A stretch of DNA of 64,000 nt from contig NZ_BMPW01000020.1 in assembly GCF_014647795.1 (NCBI RefSeq), positions 124,001 through 188,000 of the forward strand, written 5' to 3'. The DNA is from Actinoplanes campanulatus. Its GTDB lineage: Bacteria; Actinomycetota; Actinomycetes; Mycobacteriales; Micromonosporaceae. Numbering within the stretch: position 1 is the first letter of the stretch; every line of letters starts with the position of its first letter. Shown in pieces: positions 62,754 to 64,000 of this stretch. A program made the position numbers and the translations under genes. The notes below the pieces were generated by a model. That model was not told where the DNA came from and searched no databases. It saw nothing but the letters and a program-made list of their open reading frames with translations.

Positions 62754-64000
62754 GCCTCCAGCCCGCCATAGATCGCCCCACGTCCGCGAATCGCCGTGCC
62801 ACCGCGACTCAGCAAGACGCCAAGGCGTCCATTTGATGTTGCCCCTGCCGACCGGCGACAACACAACCTCGGCAAGAGCCATCACCACGGCCCGCCGCTC
62901 ACCCACCGAATACGTGGACCAGTGCCCAGCCAGGTGCAAAGGATCATACCCACGTAATGCCGGCGGCTTACGGAGTTCCTTCACGCGGGCCGACGCGGCG
63001 TCAATGTTCGGAAGCAGTTCCCGTTCAGTGGCAGCCACCAACGCCATACTCGGACCGTCCGGTTTTGCCGCCGCAGCGTGCAGCTCGTCCTTCCGCGCGA
63101 TAAGCGCGTCCAACTCCGCCTGCGCGCGAGCAATCTTCGTTTCATCCTCCGGCTGCGGAACGAATACCGCCCACGCATCCGGCCGTCGCAGCCGTTCCAC
63201 CACCATGGCGGTGACGACATCATCGATCGGCGGACGTGGCCCGGCCACCCCACTACAGCCACCACGATTGCTGTCACACCGGTAGCCCCCCATGCCGTCC
63301 TTGCGCCGGCCACCGTTGAAACCCGCCATCGACAGCTTCCGGCATGCGCCGCAGCGCATCCCCCCGGACAACATGTGTTTCAGCCGGGCATCACCGTGGT
63401 TCCGCACCGGCCGGGACCCGCCTCGCAGATGCCTCAACCTGGCCACAGTGTCGGAATCAAGGATCGCCGGCCACGCATGGTGGGCGACGATGACACCGTT
63501 GCGTTCACGATGGCCCTCCATGCTCGGCTTGAGCAGGGCATCCCAGATGACGTTGCCCTGCCACCGTTTGCCACCGTTGGCGGTGGGCACCCCAAACGCC
63601 ATGAGAATCCTGGCGAGGGTATTGGCGGGAACACCGTTGAGTAGTCCTTCGGCAGCAGCCCGGTAGATCCAGGCGCGGTCCTCATCGATCACCTGCGTGA
63701 TCTCACGGCGCCGATGTCCGGACTCGGAAACGCTGGCATCGGTGGGCGCGCCGTAGATCCGCTTGTACCCGTCCGGCAGCGGGCCGTGCGGGCGGCCTTC
63801 GCGAGCGGATTCAGTGGCCCCCGACCGGACCCTCGAACTGAGACGTTCGACTTCCGACTCCGCTTTGATGCCTTCCTTCAACAGGGCTTCACGGTCACGT
63901 GGCCGGCGCGGGTCGTATGTTGCGGGGTCGTCTTCGTCGAAGATGCGGATGAGGACGCCCATGTCCCGGCAGAGATCCAGAAACCGCACCCATTCGATCA
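62733..64000 (-). CDS. int: Large serine recombinase (integrase), N-terminus outside window
   Basis: Open to the right window edge, so the catalytic N-terminal domain with the nucleophilic serine is mostly missing. Visible: recombinase domain (SSRVRSGATESAREGRPHGP, LPDGYKRIYGAP, ANTLARILMAFGVPTANGGK and RWQGNVIWDALLKPSMEGHR), zinc ribbon MRCGACRKLSMAGF and YRCDSNRGGCSGV, coiled coil (AQAELDALIARKDELHAAAA). It catalyses integration and, with a directionality factor, excision. Adjacent to the repressor as in many temperate actinophages. Confidence 0.93.
   Translation of the reverse strand, partial: IEWVRFLDLCRDMGVLIRIFDEDDPATYDPRRPRDREALLKEGIKAESEVERLSSRVRSGATESAREGRPHGPLPDGYKRIYGAPTDASVSESGHRRREITQVIDEDRAWIYRAAAEGLLNGVPANTLARILMAFGVPTANGGKRWQGNVIWDALLKPSMEGHRERNGVIVAHHAWPAILDSDTVARLRHLRGGSRPVRNHGDARLKHMLSGGMRCGACRKLSMAGFNGGRRKDGMGGYRCDSNRGGCSGVAGPRPPIDDVVTAMVVERLRRPDAWAVFVPQPEDETKIARAQAELDALIARKDELHAAAAKPDGPSMALVAATERELLPNIDAASARVKELRKPPALRGYDPLHLAGHWSTYSVGERRAVVMALAEVVLSPVGRGNIKWTPWRLAESRWHGDSRTWGDLWRAGGLAGVGG

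Noticed and set aside
63078-63644. 188-codon plus-strand frame opposite the integrase
   Set aside because: Antisense to the recombinase and zinc-ribbon domains of the integrase; low complexity.
1-64000. tRNA genes and att sites
   Set aside because: No cloverleaf with conserved T-loop sequence and no duplicated core sequence at the window ends could be recognised by eye; a tRNA search program and flanking sequence would decide this.

Overview
The window is a contiguous stretch of a temperate tailed phage or prophage from a high-GC actinobacterium. Base composition is strongly GC-rich, GTG starts are common, and several proteins (the DUF6221-like protein, a small VEQKPSIGRIV-type protein, the tail modules) are types familiar from Streptomyces and Micromonospora phages. 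The long tape measure gene and the G/GT tail chaperones point to a long-tailed, probably non-contractile (siphovirus) particle. A serine recombinase and a repressor with its operators show that it is or was temperate. Almost every gene lies on the minus strand, so transcription runs right to left in the given orientation. No host chromosome, tRNA, CRISPR or att site could be recognised. The leftmost helix-turn-helix gene and the rightmost integrase are both cut by the window edges.

Late region, read in transcription order from about 34 kb down to 0.1 kb: Cys-rich small proteins, terminase small and large subunits, a portal-MuF fusion, a capsid maturation protease that contains an internal 2H phosphoesterase-like domain plus a scaffold-like tail, a capsid cement protein, the major capsid protein, several head or decoration proteins (one built of fourteen 20-residue repeats around a DUF4082-like domain), connector and completion proteins, the tail tube, tail chaperones with a -1 frameshift, tape measure, a beta-helix tail fibre or spike, a minor tail protein, and a lysis cassette of an M15-like endolysin and three membrane proteins. 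Four free-standing homing-endonuclease-like genes of three different nuclease folds sit between late genes; three of them point the opposite way. A plus-strand mini-operon of three small genes also interrupts the late region. Strong hairpins separate many of the late gene blocks.

The region from 34 to 40 kb holds small genes, a SLOG-fold protein, a DnaB helicase and its accessory protein, preceded by an AT-rich leader with a promoter-like sequence and a palindrome.

Early region (40 to 62 kb): three long leftward operons made of genes coupled by ATGA, GTGA or TGATG overlaps. Each begins at a divergent promoter facing a small rightward DNA-binding protein: an HTH protein at 45955, a ribbon-helix-helix-like protein at 55330, and the repressor at 62367. 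Together the early genes encode recombination (RecT, PD-DEXK exonuclease, DnaQ-type exonuclease, RusA-like resolvase), nucleotide metabolism (dCTP deaminase), DNA modification (C5 methyltransferase next to a TGT/DpdA-like protein), a DUF5131 protein, an ASCH-domain protein, an antirepressor-like protein, three tandem LuxR-type single-domain regulators and many short proteins of unknown function. Four 20-bp operators lie between the Cro-like gene and the repressor, which is followed by the convergent serine integrase.
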